DNA of 64,000 bases, taken from assembly GCA_046350255.1 (NCBI GenBank), contig JAXMAV010000016.1:124001-188000 (forward strand), written 5' to 3'. Position 1 is the first letter of the stretch; each line of letters starts with the position of its first letter. Under the pieces are notes generated by a model that searched no databases, was not told the origin of the DNA, and was given only the letters and a program-made list of their open reading frames with translations. Below, one piece after another: positions 10,301-18,031 of the stretch. Source of the stretch: CALDUY01 sp046350255. Its GTDB lineage: Bacteria > Planctomycetota > Planctomycetia > Gemmatales > Gemmataceae. The translations under genes and the position numbers were made by a program.

Positions 10301-11346
10301 CCCTGGGCGTTCAGCGTCGAGCTGTCGACAACAATCCCAACGGTTTGACTTGCCGAACCAAAGCCGTCGACGTCGATCGTCACCGCCTTGCCGTTGCTGT
10401 TCGTCACGGTCACACTGTTGTAGATCGCCACCCCGCCATTGCCGGTCAAGGAGATCGTCGCCCCGTCCGCCGTCGCCGTGCTGGTCACGTTTTGTACCAC
10501 CGACAACAAACCCGAGGCCGTCAGCGTAATGTCGCCTGGCCCTGCCACGCTGTCACCGGCGACGTTCACACTCAGGGCGGCATCCGACGATATGACGATG
10601 CTTCCACTGGTGATCACTTGCACGCCGGGGAGCGCCCCGGTTACTCCGCCAATGGTCAGAGCACCCGTGTTCGCCACGAAGATCCCGCCCGTCGCGGTCT
10701 CGGCCTCCAGGTTGCTCACTCCCGTATCCAGCGCATGGCTCGACGATCCAATCCCCGTTCCTGCAGCTAGCTGGATCGACCCACCCGAAAGCCTGCCGTT
10801 TGTCTGAGTGATGCTACCACCTGCGGTCAGGCTCAAACTTCCCGTGGGTCGTACATTGATCTCCTTGTTGAACTGAATATCGCCTTTGGCTTTCAGGGTG
10901 AGGAGCAGGGATCCATTCGGAACCTTGAGCATTTCGTTGACGAGGATGTCGCCTTCGGTCGCACTGGGGTCGGTCTGGAAGGTCAAATTGAAATTGCTGG
11001 AAGAACTGGTGTCCAGATTGGAGTTGATCGTGATGTTGCCCGCCTGGGTCCCCGTGGCGGCACTGGTGAAGATCACCCTGGAAAGAAGGTGGAGCGTGAA
11101 GGTGGCATTCGATACGGTCGCATTGTCCGCGATGGCCGTGATCGTGGTGGTGTTCGTGCCGGAATCGAACTGGACGTCAATGCCCGAGTCCAGCACGCCA
11201 AACCCGCCCACGGTCAGGTTGTGCGCTGGCGCCAGCCGGTCTTCCAGCGCCTCCAGACGCACACCCTTCCCACGCCTCTTGAACGAACCACTCTGGGATG
11301 CCTGGGAGCGGCGAATGTCACGACCACGCCAGAAACCGAATGCCAT
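4369..11346 (-). CDS. Giant secreted repeat adhesin with LExLEDR N-terminus and DUF4214 C-terminus
   Basis: A protein of 2,325 residues if it starts at the ATG at 11346, which has GAGGGAAG just upstream; an in-frame start at 11415 lacks such a site. After a basic N-terminus comes RLEALEDRLAPA, the LExLEDRxxPA motif planctomycetes carry at the start of large surface proteins. The body is low-complexity, rich in G, T, S, N and V, and predicts as beta-helix. Residues about 900-1305 hold alternating 34-37-residue repeats (six SGSVTVxGTGG and six GGNVSVTGxGG units). The last ~150 residues hold DUF4214-like segments (NYIRSLYIYILGR, YYYRRLLGRAP). It is probably exported and surface-attached; its ligand is unknown. 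No clear signal peptide is visible, as is usual for this motif class. Confidence 0.85.
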   Translation of the reverse strand: MAFGFWRGRDIRRSQASQSGSFKRRGKGVRLEALEDRLAPAHNLTVGGFGVLDSGIDVQFDSGTNTTTITAIADNATVSNATFTLHLLSRVIFTSAATGTQAGNITINSNLDTSSSSNFNLTFQTDPSATEGDILVNEMLKVPNGSLLLTLKAKGDIQFNKEINVRPTGSLSLTAGGSITQTNGRLSGGSIQLAAGTGIGSSSHALDTGVSNLEAETATGGIFVANTGALTIGGVTGALPGVQVITSGSIVISSDAALSVNVAGDSVAGPGDITLTASGLLSVVQNVTSTATADGATISLTGNGGVAIYNSVTVTNSNGKAVTIDVDGFGSASQTVGIVVDSSTLNAQGGAVSLEGTGVAGGFFGAGVFLHNGAVVEATGAGTVTVLGTGGNGTQQNFGVWVLNATIRTADGDLTVQGTGNGSADANYGVVTTSALLEATGTGKISITGTGADGTSFNDGVVLQGATTQVLTAGGDLSITGTGKGTFSGGITFDNPATISAGSFGLVTLKGTGTLPTIGLWFFSGGNITGQTIDIDAGGIAQSSGSINATNLRVKGTGTFTLLGTNDVGTVAADVNGSFSLANSTGLTVGTVLGTAGITTSDDDVTLCAGTGNLTIANDIQAGTATVRLQADAASSGVVSTTGTITAGALGVRAGTGGIDLQAGSNAVGTLAVTTTGALLFDNTTSLLFGTVTAKDCFTPTVVGLTAGGDVALSIDTGDMTLATPIEAAGFTVSLTALAGAILDGNGAANNITAQSLALKASTGIGSPTDALDIEVTNLAASNSTSGGVAITDPDGFNVTTVGAVAGVTANGQAVSLSATLGTGTITVSQAISATGAGGSVTVVTARDMIVNANITGGANGLTLSANQQATPTVEDFAGVTVQSGAIVTTTDNGAVTVSGTGGSAPGSFNHGVIVIGTNSAITSGGGNVSVTGKGGGDAGLFNINMGVSVANGGQITAGGSGSVTVHGTGGAGSGSNNYGVLVTTAGKITTEGSGSVTVHGTGGAGSDKENHGVMVMETNSAITSGGGNVSVTGQGGGDAGSKTNNYGVFIQLAGQITAGGSGSVTVHGTGGASTGGFNTGVLVSDTNSAITSSGGNVSVTGQGRQLGDFNLGVFVGSSGQITAGGSGSVTVHGTGGSGSGNSQRGVLILGANAAITSSGGNVSVTGQGGGSSGSGSYNYGVTVTMAGQITAGGSGSVTVNGTGGASTGSTNLGVLVTGANAAITSGGGDVSVTGQGGGVAGSQNTNNGVTVASAGQITAGGSGSVTVNGTGGASAGDFNTGVLVSDTNSAITSSGGNVSVTGQGGSGSGSTAVTTETNGRISSGNNAAISVTGDSMNLSSTNSINAGTGLVTLQPKTAGTAIDLGGADGPGILGLTDAELGHITAGTLVIGDSTSGNITVSAVLTAPAGYSMLSLITGGSISDTNNGRVSIANLALQASTGIGSTGNPLGTQVSNLEAETATGGIFVANTGNLTIGGVTVDLQGLIVSTSGNVEVSSTGDLTISEQVDGPEDITLTSAGTLGLLSDLTSGSGDISLTANEMDYASGSSISGTGNLFLAPQTNSRDISLGAASNQPGKLSLTATDLAAIGTTFFQVMIGSPLATGLISVDGNATLTTSVLLLQNTGSGAGGLSVNATLNVGTGNLVVVTEGGITSTASGLLQATNLTLEAESGIGTSTDPLFTQVSNLQAETNTGGIYIENTGALVIGETSTFMDGLQTASGGDIQVSASSSLTLWANVLSSGGDITLTAEDSAGTGDDLTVKPAILISANGGNILLQAGDDLTIDSSATVETTGGGTIVIEIDAGNADTGVGGVANFSGVSLKAPGGATVRGQGDADTFNLSPSANTPIMVEGNAPLTIPGDTVNLDVQELPTGTLDITDRFFAELSWTGAAGVKLDSIEEVNPLNGQMNVVLDLAVAKLDGQPIEDGSSSADGVTLMLNPALTDLLFLVGKNGAPATDYFSIGKNGVATTQVLGSNDPEWVVVRNTVGPTAILTEGGNDSIVVAPLAGGLRSGLVGPLQIDAGAGANRLTVNDSSNTQASTVELKVSTIAGTGYSIGYAATGGSFQQVSYQGGSGADSVTYFNRNAGSMGVNTGAGNDRIFVRLTPTNLLNGLTVNGGAGRNTLTPQDLSQTALVKNVPTGPGQGRILTTFFNQPTRQFVYQNIAQVVGINAQANYIRSLYIYILGRVATPQEVTYWRGVLATQGRLAVVRALELSPAGRTNLVRQWFLLFKGRSPVGSEGTPLVQALLAGQSEETVLGRLLGNARAPWQSGTRTTLVNYYYRRLLGRAPTATERTQAVNSSNGISQIRMLIEVSNAFFNRAQ
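7430..8650 (-). repeat. Tandem ~105-bp coding repeats within the adhesin gene
   Basis: On the plus strand the block ccgtgcatggcaccg-type text, followed by a pair-rich spacer and ccgccactggaggtgatcgc, recurs about twelve times with small changes. In the protein these are alternating 34-37-residue modules, so a composite unit is about 70 residues (about 210 bp). Copies differ mostly in the loop NxGVxVxxAN/AG. The high nucleotide identity suggests recent expansion or ongoing gene conversion and makes copy-number change between strains likely. Confidence 0.85.
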
Positions 11347-11713
11347 GGCTTCCCTCTTCTCTGGTGAGTCAATCGTGTGGGTGGACCGAGTCGATTGCAA
11401 TCGAAAGGCCGACACTCCCTATCCTCGTGCTTCGAGGGCAGGACATCGGATGAAAAACTCCCACGTTCCGGATCTACCCTACATATCATTCCCCAGGTTA
11501 AAACACAAGCAAGATGGGCGACTTGGAGGTAGTTGGGGATTCGGGACGATTGCAGCGATTTCTCCGTCTGCGCAGGCCCATTCCCACTGAACTTCTCCGC
11601 CTGCAGACCGGAGTGACCCCCGGATGTGGGATGATGGTAGACAGGCCCTCCCTCGTCTGGCCAAAGGGAAGACTTCCGATCTCGCGCGACTCTCAGGGCG
11701 AGTAGTGATACTC
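11347..11713. other. Intergenic region upstream of the adhesin gene
   Basis: This 367-bp gap lies upstream of the adhesin gene and downstream of the kinase gene, both on the minus strand. It must hold the adhesin promoter. I see a perfect 14-bp palindrome at 11391-11404 (annotated separately) and no convincing gene or terminator. Confidence 0.6.
11391..11404. promoter_or_regulatory. Perfect 14-bp palindrome upstream of the adhesin start
   Basis: The sequence TCGATTGCAATCGA is its own reverse complement and lies 45 bases upstream of the adhesin ATG. Its size, symmetry and place suit a dimeric repressor or activator site, but no regulator is linked to it by the sequence. Confidence 0.3.
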
Positions 11714-14700
11714 CTACTTCTTTCTTTCCGTCACAGAGAACGCCGAGAGCACCTCCCTGGCTGGCTTGCCGTTGATCGTCCGTAGCTTCGGCATCCGCTG
11801 CAGTACCACCCGATTGAAGCGCACCGACTCCGGCGGGCAGTTGATTTCCGCGAGGTTCGGCAGCTTCATGAGCGGCGAGAAATTGCTCGGCCCGATCGTC
11901 ACTGACAGTTTGCGTAGCGTCGGAAACGCCTGGAACGGCGCGTAGCAATCGGTCGGCCGGTCGCCGTCGTCAAACCCGGCTTCCACCAGCATGCCGTTCT
12001 CGATTGTGACGTGAAACTCCTTCCGCCCCACCTTTGCTCCGAGCATTTTCTTCAGCGTTGCTTCCTCCATCTTCACCTTGCTCAGTTCGGCCACCATCGC
12101 CGCGTCGGCCTTCCGCTGCTTTTCCACGTCCCGCCAGAACTCGTCTACTTTCTTGCCGTTGATCCTCTCCAGCGGCAGCGCGCGTAGAACCTTCTCATCC
12201 GGCTCGAAATACAGGCGGAAGTGGAAGTCCAGCTTCTTCAGTGGCATCCCGGCCAGCACGGAAAGATCAGAGACCCTGCCGACCCCCAGTTCTTCCAGCG
12301 GCATCCCGGCCAGCACGCCGATCTCGCTGACCGGTGTGTACGGCAAGGTATTCAGATGGCTCAGCTTCATCCCCGCCAGCGGTGCCAGATCGGTCACTGC
12401 CGTGTAGCCGATGTCGAGCCTTTTTAGAGGCATCCCCTTCAGTGGAGTCAGATCGCTGACGTTCGTCCGGTTGATGTTCAGCGTCTCGAGCTTGAGACTC
12501 GCCAGGGGGCGCAGATCGCTGATCGGGCAGCTCTGCAGGTGCAGCTGGGTCAGGGGCAAACCAGCCAACGGCGTCAGGTCGCGAATCCCCACGCGCCTTG
12601 CCGCAGTGACCACCTTGAGCTTCGTCCGCGCCAGGGGAGATGCATCGAACAGGTTCCCATCCATCACGAACAGGTCTTCCGCGGTTACGCCCCGGATCGG
12701 CGAGAAATCGTAGATGCGGAGATCGAGGCCGTAGGCTCGAAACTGTCGCAGCCCATTCTCCGCCACGCCCAGCGTGATCGCCTGGAACTCCTTCTCCGGC
12801 ACTTTCGGATGCAGCTTTTGCATCACCCCACGCACCCACGTCTGCTGATCCTCCAGCGGTAGGCCCCCTGCGATGCGGGTCATCCGATCGACATCCTTGC
12901 GGATCTCGGCTCGCTCGGCCCAGTACTCCTTGACCGGCCGATCGTTGACCATCTCCAGCGTCTTCATCCCCCGGAGCATCTGTTCCGAGGCGACATTGTC
13001 CAGTATCAGCTTGATCCACACCTCGGTCAGCGGCAGCCGGCTCATCGGGCCAAAGTCGATCACGCTGGTGCCCAGGGCATCGACCGAGGTGAGCGACGTA
13101 AGCGCAGCTAGCGGCCAGAGGTCATGCACCTGTTGATCGCTGATCCGGCAGTGAGTCGGTTCGCCTTCCTTGGGTTCCAGAGTCAGCTCGCCAGTGTTAC
13201 CGTTCACATCCCTGAACTTGCGGATCACCGACTCGAGCCGCGCGCGCGGAGTCAGTTGCGACACCGCCTCCAGGTAGGTCTTCTGCTCTGGGGTCGGCTT
13301 CCACCCCGTGGTGATGGCCTCGGGTGCCTCCTTCGAGCCGAGAACCTGGCCTTCCTTCGTCACCGCCTGTAGTTTGCCGTCGAGATACCGCACGGTCAGC
13401 CGTACCGTTTCTCCCTTTTTCAGCACGAAGGAGGAGGTCTCAAACTCCATGTCGCCTCGGCGGATCTTTAATGTTTGTTGCCCTGGCTCGATGCGGATGT
13501 CGTGCCGCTCGGCCCCTCGGATCGTGATGCCGCTCTTGCTGACCACCGCCTCGATCTCGGGATCCTCGATCTCGACGCGGAGCACACCTTTGCCGTCCGC
13601 GGTGGGCAGATAGATGATGGCCCCCATGGCCAGTGTCGCCAGTCCCAGCAGAGTCACGCCCACAAGAGTCGTCACCCGTCGCCGGAACCGCCTGGCTTCC
13701 TTTGGAGAGGGTGAAGCCAGAGGGGCTTCGCCCGCGGCGCCTTCCTGGGTCGGCTCCTGTTCGACCTCGGCCAGCAAACGATCCACCTCCAACGCCGAGT
13801 TGGGCCGATCCTTTGCCGCCTTCGATAGCAGCCGCTGGATCAGCGCCTCCAGCTTCTGGGGAACCACGGGGTTCACTTCGCGAATCGGCCGGGCCGACTC
13901 CATGACTGCTGCAAACAGCGAGGTCATCACACTGGTTCCACTAAATGGAAGCCTCCCTGCGCACATCCGATACAGGAGTACGCCGAGGCTGAACAGGTCG
14001 GACCGCTCATCCACTCCCTCGTCCATGGCCTGCTCGGGGGCGATGTATCCCGGTGTCCCCACGACGTGGCCACTTACCGTCAGTCGTGTGTCCTCGTTCC
14101 CCGTCAACACCAGCCCAAAGTCGAGCAGCACCACCCGCCTGCCCGCCGATTCCAGCCAGATGTTGGCCGGCTTGATGTCCCGATGAATCAGCCCCTGTGC
14201 GTGAGCGACAGCCAGCCCTTGCGCCACCTCCCGGCCAATCCGTACAGCATCCGCCACGGGAACCTGCTTCTCCCGAACCAGGCGGGCGTCGAGCGGCTCA
14301 CCCTGGAGCAGCTCCATGGCGAGGAACGGCACCCCCGTCTCCTCGCCAACCTGGTGGACGGTGACGACCCGACTGTCCCTGATCCGGGCCATCGCCCGGG
14401 CCTCGCGCACGAACCGTTCTTTCTGCGAGGGGTTTCTTAACAGACTGGCCTTCATGACTTTCAGGGCAACGCGCCGTTGCAGCAGGGTGTCCTCCGCCTC
14501 GAACACCAGCCCCATGCCCCCCGCCCCAAGCATCCGAACGAGCCGGTAGTGGAGGAACCATCGCTCCTCGCCAGGCTTGCCGGTCCACCCCAGGCCCTCT
14601 GGTATCTCGGCCGCCACGGATTCCGCTTCCAGGTGGGCCACTGGGCGCTGCGTAATCAGCGTGGTGCTATCCTCCTCCAAGCACAGCTTCTGCATACGCT

Positions 14701-14923
14701 GCACCAGTGCGTCCACGACCGGAGCTACTGGCTTCTCTTCCAGGGGCGAGCCGCCCTTCAGCGATTCGACGAACGTGTCCATCGTGCGAAGATTGCTGGC
14801 TGTACGTACGCAATCGGGGCACGACGCGAGGTGCTGCTCGAGTTCTTGCGACTCGGATGCTGGCAACGCGCCGAGGAGAAGTTGCTCCAGGCGATCGGCG
14901 GGGGGGCAGCTTGTGGGGGGCAC
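11714..14923 (-). CDS. Transmembrane Ser/Thr protein kinase with zinc-finger N-terminus and LRRs
   Basis: A 1,069-residue protein. The GTG at 14923 is preferred because GGAGG lies 7 bases upstream. Residues 31-38 (H-x3-C-PD-C) form an anti-sigma-type zinc finger. A Hanks-type kinase domain spans about 125-385: glycine loop LGAGGMG, K155 in VALKVMK, HRD 247-249, DFG 268-270 and GTPGYIAPEQ. A membrane span lies at about 417-439. Beyond it are a PEGA-like stretch and leucine-rich repeats of the form L-TPLAGLPLTQLHL. A cytoplasmic kinase with an outer sensing domain is inferred. It is divergent from an ECF sigma gene, which fits the kinase-linked ECF groups known in planctomycetes; the zinc finger may bind that sigma factor. 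Confidence 0.9.
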   Translation of the reverse strand: MPPTSCPPADRLEQLLLGALPASESQELEQHLASCPDCVRTASNLRTMDTFVESLKGGSPLEEKPVAPVVDALVQRMQKLCLEEDSTTLITQRPVAHLEAESVAAEIPEGLGWTGKPGEERWFLHYRLVRMLGAGGMGLVFEAEDTLLQRRVALKVMKASLLRNPSQKERFVREARAMARIRDSRVVTVHQVGEETGVPFLAMELLQGEPLDARLVREKQVPVADAVRIGREVAQGLAVAHAQGLIHRDIKPANIWLESAGRRVVLLDFGLVLTGNEDTRLTVSGHVVGTPGYIAPEQAMDEGVDERSDLFSLGVLLYRMCAGRLPFSGTSVMTSLFAAVMESARPIREVNPVVPQKLEALIQRLLSKAAKDRPNSALEVDRLLAEVEQEPTQEGAAGEAPLASPSPKEARRFRRRVTTLVGVTLLGLATLAMGAIIYLPTADGKGVLRVEIEDPEIEAVVSKSGITIRGAERHDIRIEPGQQTLKIRRGDMEFETSSFVLKKGETVRLTVRYLDGKLQAVTKEGQVLGSKEAPEAITTGWKPTPEQKTYLEAVSQLTPRARLESVIRKFRDVNGNTGELTLEPKEGEPTHCRISDQQVHDLWPLAALTSLTSVDALGTSVIDFGPMSRLPLTEVWIKLILDNVASEQMLRGMKTLEMVNDRPVKEYWAERAEIRKDVDRMTRIAGGLPLEDQQTWVRGVMQKLHPKVPEKEFQAITLGVAENGLRQFRAYGLDLRIYDFSPIRGVTAEDLFVMDGNLFDASPLARTKLKVVTAARRVGIRDLTPLAGLPLTQLHLQSCPISDLRPLASLKLETLNINRTNVSDLTPLKGMPLKRLDIGYTAVTDLAPLAGMKLSHLNTLPYTPVSEIGVLAGMPLEELGVGRVSDLSVLAGMPLKKLDFHFRLYFEPDEKVLRALPLERINGKKVDEFWRDVEKQRKADAAMVAELSKVKMEEATLKKMLGAKVGRKEFHVTIENGMLVEAGFDDGDRPTDCYAPFQAFPTLRKLSVTIGPSNFSPLMKLPNLAEINCPPESVRFNRVVLQRMPKLRTINGKPAREVLSAFSVTERKK

Positions 14924-14958
14924 CGGAGACCTCCGCGAACGTGACAACAACCTGTCGT

Positions 14959-14990
14959 CCAGGTGGAGGCAGCCATTTGCCTCCACCTGG
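14959..14990. promoter_or_regulatory. Inverted repeat between divergent kinase and sigma genes
   Basis: Perfect 13-bp arms CCAGGTGGAGGCA and TGCCTCCACCTGG are separated by 6 bases. The site is 36 bases upstream of the kinase start and 118 bases upstream of the sigma factor start, so it is well placed to control both. It has no trailing T-run and no gene ends here, so I read it as an operator-like element rather than a terminator. Confidence 0.4.
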
Positions 14991-15107
14991 AGATATGCGC
15001 GGTTAGGTCAAACTCTTTCAGCATTTTCACCCACATTGCCGGGCACTTGGCGAGTTGCTACCTTGCCCTGGATCAGTCACCCCACCTTTTCTTTGTTCTC
15101 GATCGTC

Positions 15108-15659
15108 ATGGAAACCTCGGTCAGTCTGCTGGAGCGGCTAAGGTGCCCCCATGAGGCCACCGCCTGGGCCCGCTTCGTCGATCTGTACACCCCCATGATG
15201 CTCGTGTGGGCCCGGCGGTTGGGCCTGGACGACGCCGAGTCTGGCGACCTGCTCCAGGAAGTGTTCTTCGCCCTGCTCAAGAAGCTTCCCTCGTTCAGTT
15301 ATCAACCAGGTGGGAGCTTCCGGGGCTGGCTCAAGACCGTGACTCTCAACAAACACCGCGAGATGCGGCGTGGTCCCGCACTGCCGTGCACCGACTCCAA
15401 ACCGCTAGACGAGCTGGCCGACCCCGCCGAAAAGTTCTGGGAGGCCGATTACCGCCGCCATCTGATCTCCCGCGCCCTGGAGTTGGCGCAGCGAGACTTT
15501 CAACCGACCACCTGGCGGGCGTTTCACGAGGTCGTCGTCGCTGGACGCAACCCCGCCGACGTTGCCGCCGAGCTGGGCGTCACGGTCAACGCCGTCTACG
15601 TGGCCCGCTCGCGCGTCATCCGACACCTGCGCCAGGAACTGGAAGGAACGCTCGACTGA
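15108..15659 (+). CDS. ECF-type RNA polymerase sigma factor
   Basis: A 183-residue sigma-70-family factor with only the core ECF regions. Region 2 is seen in TAWARFVDLYTPMMLVWARR and DLLQEVFFALLKKL, with FRGWLKTVTLNKHRE following it. Region 4 is seen in AWRAF-type helix TTWRAFHEVVVAG and in DVAAELGVTVNAVYVARSRV, the promoter -35 binding helix-turn-helix. It is transcribed away from the LRR kinase gene, with a 13-bp inverted repeat between them. The likely model is that kinase phosphorylation or zinc-finger binding controls it. The target promoters are unknown. The start ATG at 15108 is the first in the conserved frame. Confidence 0.9.
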   Translation: METSVSLLERLRCPHEATAWARFVDLYTPMMLVWARRLGLDDAESGDLLQEVFFALLKKLPSFSYQPGGSFRGWLKTVTLNKHREMRRGPALPCTDSKPLDELADPAEKFWEADYRRHLISRALELAQRDFQPTTWRAFHEVVVAGRNPADVAAELGVTVNAVYVARSRVIRHLRQELEGTLD

Positions 15660-15736
15660 CCTGCGGTCAATGGTCACGTTGCCCGCGCCGGTCTGCCCTG
15701 GGATGCTGCGCCCAGGGGAGAACTACAACCTGGAGA

Positions 15737-15759
15737 AGCCCGACCCGGTCGGTCGGGCT
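15737..15759. terminator. Probable bidirectional terminator
   Basis: A perfect 9-bp stem (AGCCCGACC/GGTCGGGCT) with a 5-base loop lies between the convergent sigma factor and pseudopilin genes. The plus side continues with ctggctttctt, a weak T-rich tail. Its location 78 bases after the sigma stop supports use as a shared terminator. Confidence 0.55.
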
Positions 15760-15867
15760 CTGGCTTTCTTCATCCGCTGTAGGCAATCCCTCGCTGGGAG
15801 GATGGGCACATTCACCCCGGTGAGTGTGACCCGGACTCGTCTCGGGGCGAGGCCGGGCCCCCAGGGT

Positions 15868-16878
<1,011 letters not shown>

Positions 16879-17176
16879 GAACTCTCTCCAGGGAGGTGAT
16901 CCTTGGCGGTGGGTAGGACATAGAGGTGCGTTGCGTACGGTCGCGGGCAGGGGGCCTTCCCGGTGCGGAAGCGGAGCAACCTCGAAGCATGCTAGATGCT
17001 ACTGAGATTCAGTCTCATCATCGCAATCTCATCATACTGTGAGGTCCCGATCTGCCAAGGGGGCTTCCCGATTTTTCCAGCCGAGAGCGATCGGCGTGGG
17101 TGAGCGCCACGCGGGGGTGATGAGCTTCGCCATCCGACCGGCTTGCGTAGCTGGCCTGCTGACCGGCAGGGAGACC
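16879..17176. other. Intergenic region left of the mobile region
   Basis: About 300 bp upstream of the pseudopilin gene. It should contain that gene's promoter. I find no gene, repeat or RNA that I can support. Confidence 0.5.
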
Positions 17177-17400
17177 ACAATCGGCTACCTTGCAAGCCAT
17201 GACCGGACATGCCACTCCCGTAGAGACTGCACGCTACCTGCACCACACCAGGCTGCTGACCTGGCCGTTGCCCTGCGGGAGATTCCCAGTATCACCTCGA
17301 CGCTGCGAGCCACAGGCACTGACGAACCTGGTCAGGGTCCGGTCTCCGCTGGCTCAAATGTGGACGCATCGCAAGTCCAGGATGGAGTGTCGGTTCGCTG
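17177..17400 (+). pseudogene. Relic of a tyrosine recombinase 3' end (left copy)
   Basis: This stretch resembles the last part of the integrase relic at 31.6-33.1 kb. LQAMTGHATPVETARYLHH lies in one frame and ADLAVALREIPSITSTLRAT in the next, so there is a one-base frameshift between them. The first part holds the recombinase box with the catalytic His (in GH) and the nucleophilic Tyr. Nothing of the upstream integrase remains. Like the intact-length copy, it is followed at once by tRNA-Glu sequence. It is best read as what is left of an older element that used the same attachment site. Confidence 0.8.
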
Positions 17401-17419
17401 TGGCAGAGGGAAATGGAGG

Positions 17420-17470
17420 CCAGTACCCTGGATGAGAATCGAACCCACGCTCTTCACCTTGAAAGGTGGC
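17420..17470 (-). repeat. Partial tRNA-Glu copy, left attachment-site repeat
   Basis: About 51 bp match the 3' half of the tRNA-Glu gene at 33231-33304: anticodon loop CTTTCAA, the T arm with TTCGATT, and the acceptor strand CCAGGGTA, with a few changes and one deleted base. The 5' half is absent, so it is not a functional tRNA. It lies in the same orientation as the full gene and 15.8 kb from it, as expected for the distal att site of an element inserted in the tRNA 3' end. Confidence 0.8.
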
Positions 17471-17744
17471 TATGTTGCACGGCAACGTTTTTGACCAGCA
17501 AGGACTTGTGACACGATGATCTTTCTGCTGGCGCTCCTGCTGGCGTTCGGTTGCTGCTTCCGCGCAGTTTTTCATTCTTTGGTGGGTCGATGCAGTAAAG
17601 GAATGGGTGAGCCGTAGGTAGGTTCGCGGTACATGCAGGAGTGCCAGAGCAGAGACGAGGAACACCCCCGACGAACCCGACGCCCCCGCGAAGTGATTGC
17701 ACTGACGGTGTCACCACGGATCGGTCAACAATCTTACCCTGGCC

Positions 17745-17885
17745 CACCATCGCGAGGTTCTGCATCGGCGTGCCCCTCGCGCACCCGGCTTTCGTCCTCA
17801 CGGAACACCACGTCCAACCCCCACTGCTTCGACTCCGTGCCCTGGTGCCCGCGGAGCAGCGCGGCCCCCTCCTTTGCCGTCCCAG
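17745..17885 (-). pseudogene. ISAs1-like transposase fragment
   Basis: On the minus strand one frame gives QWGLDVVFREDESRVREGHA, which resembles the C-terminal DDE segment of ISAs1-family transposases (xxLDVxFREDxSRVRxGHxAENLA). A frameshift is needed to continue into the expected AENLA-like text. There is no start, no inverted repeat and no other part of the element. The surrounding 17471-17935 shows no other gene that I can support. Confidence 0.45.
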
Positions 17886-17935
17886 CATGGCTGCTGACGT
17901 ACTAAGCAGGTCGCCGTGGATGCGTAGAATGTTTC

Positions 17936-18031
17936 ATGCTTCGCACCTCCTTGACTGACGAGCAACGCACGGAACTCGTCGCCCTCCGCCGTACCGACCT
18001 ACCAGCCGTGTCCCGGGACCGGTTGGTGATC
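17936..18031 (+). pseudogene. IS630-type transposase N-terminus, interrupted
   Basis: The ATG at 17936 begins LTDEQRTELVALRRTDLP and continues to RDRL, typical of the start of IS630-family transposases in planctomycetes. The frame is cut off at about 18031, exactly where the inverted repeat of the IS4-type element begins. No continuation is seen on the other side of that element, so sequence was also lost there. Confidence 0.65.

Noticed and set aside
15737..15759. The hairpin considered as an operator
   Set aside because: It lies between two convergent gene ends, which favours a terminator.
17641..17958. A 105-codon plus-strand frame in the left part of the island
   Set aside because: It is Pro/Arg-rich, lacks a ribosome-binding site and is opposite an ISAs1-like relic.
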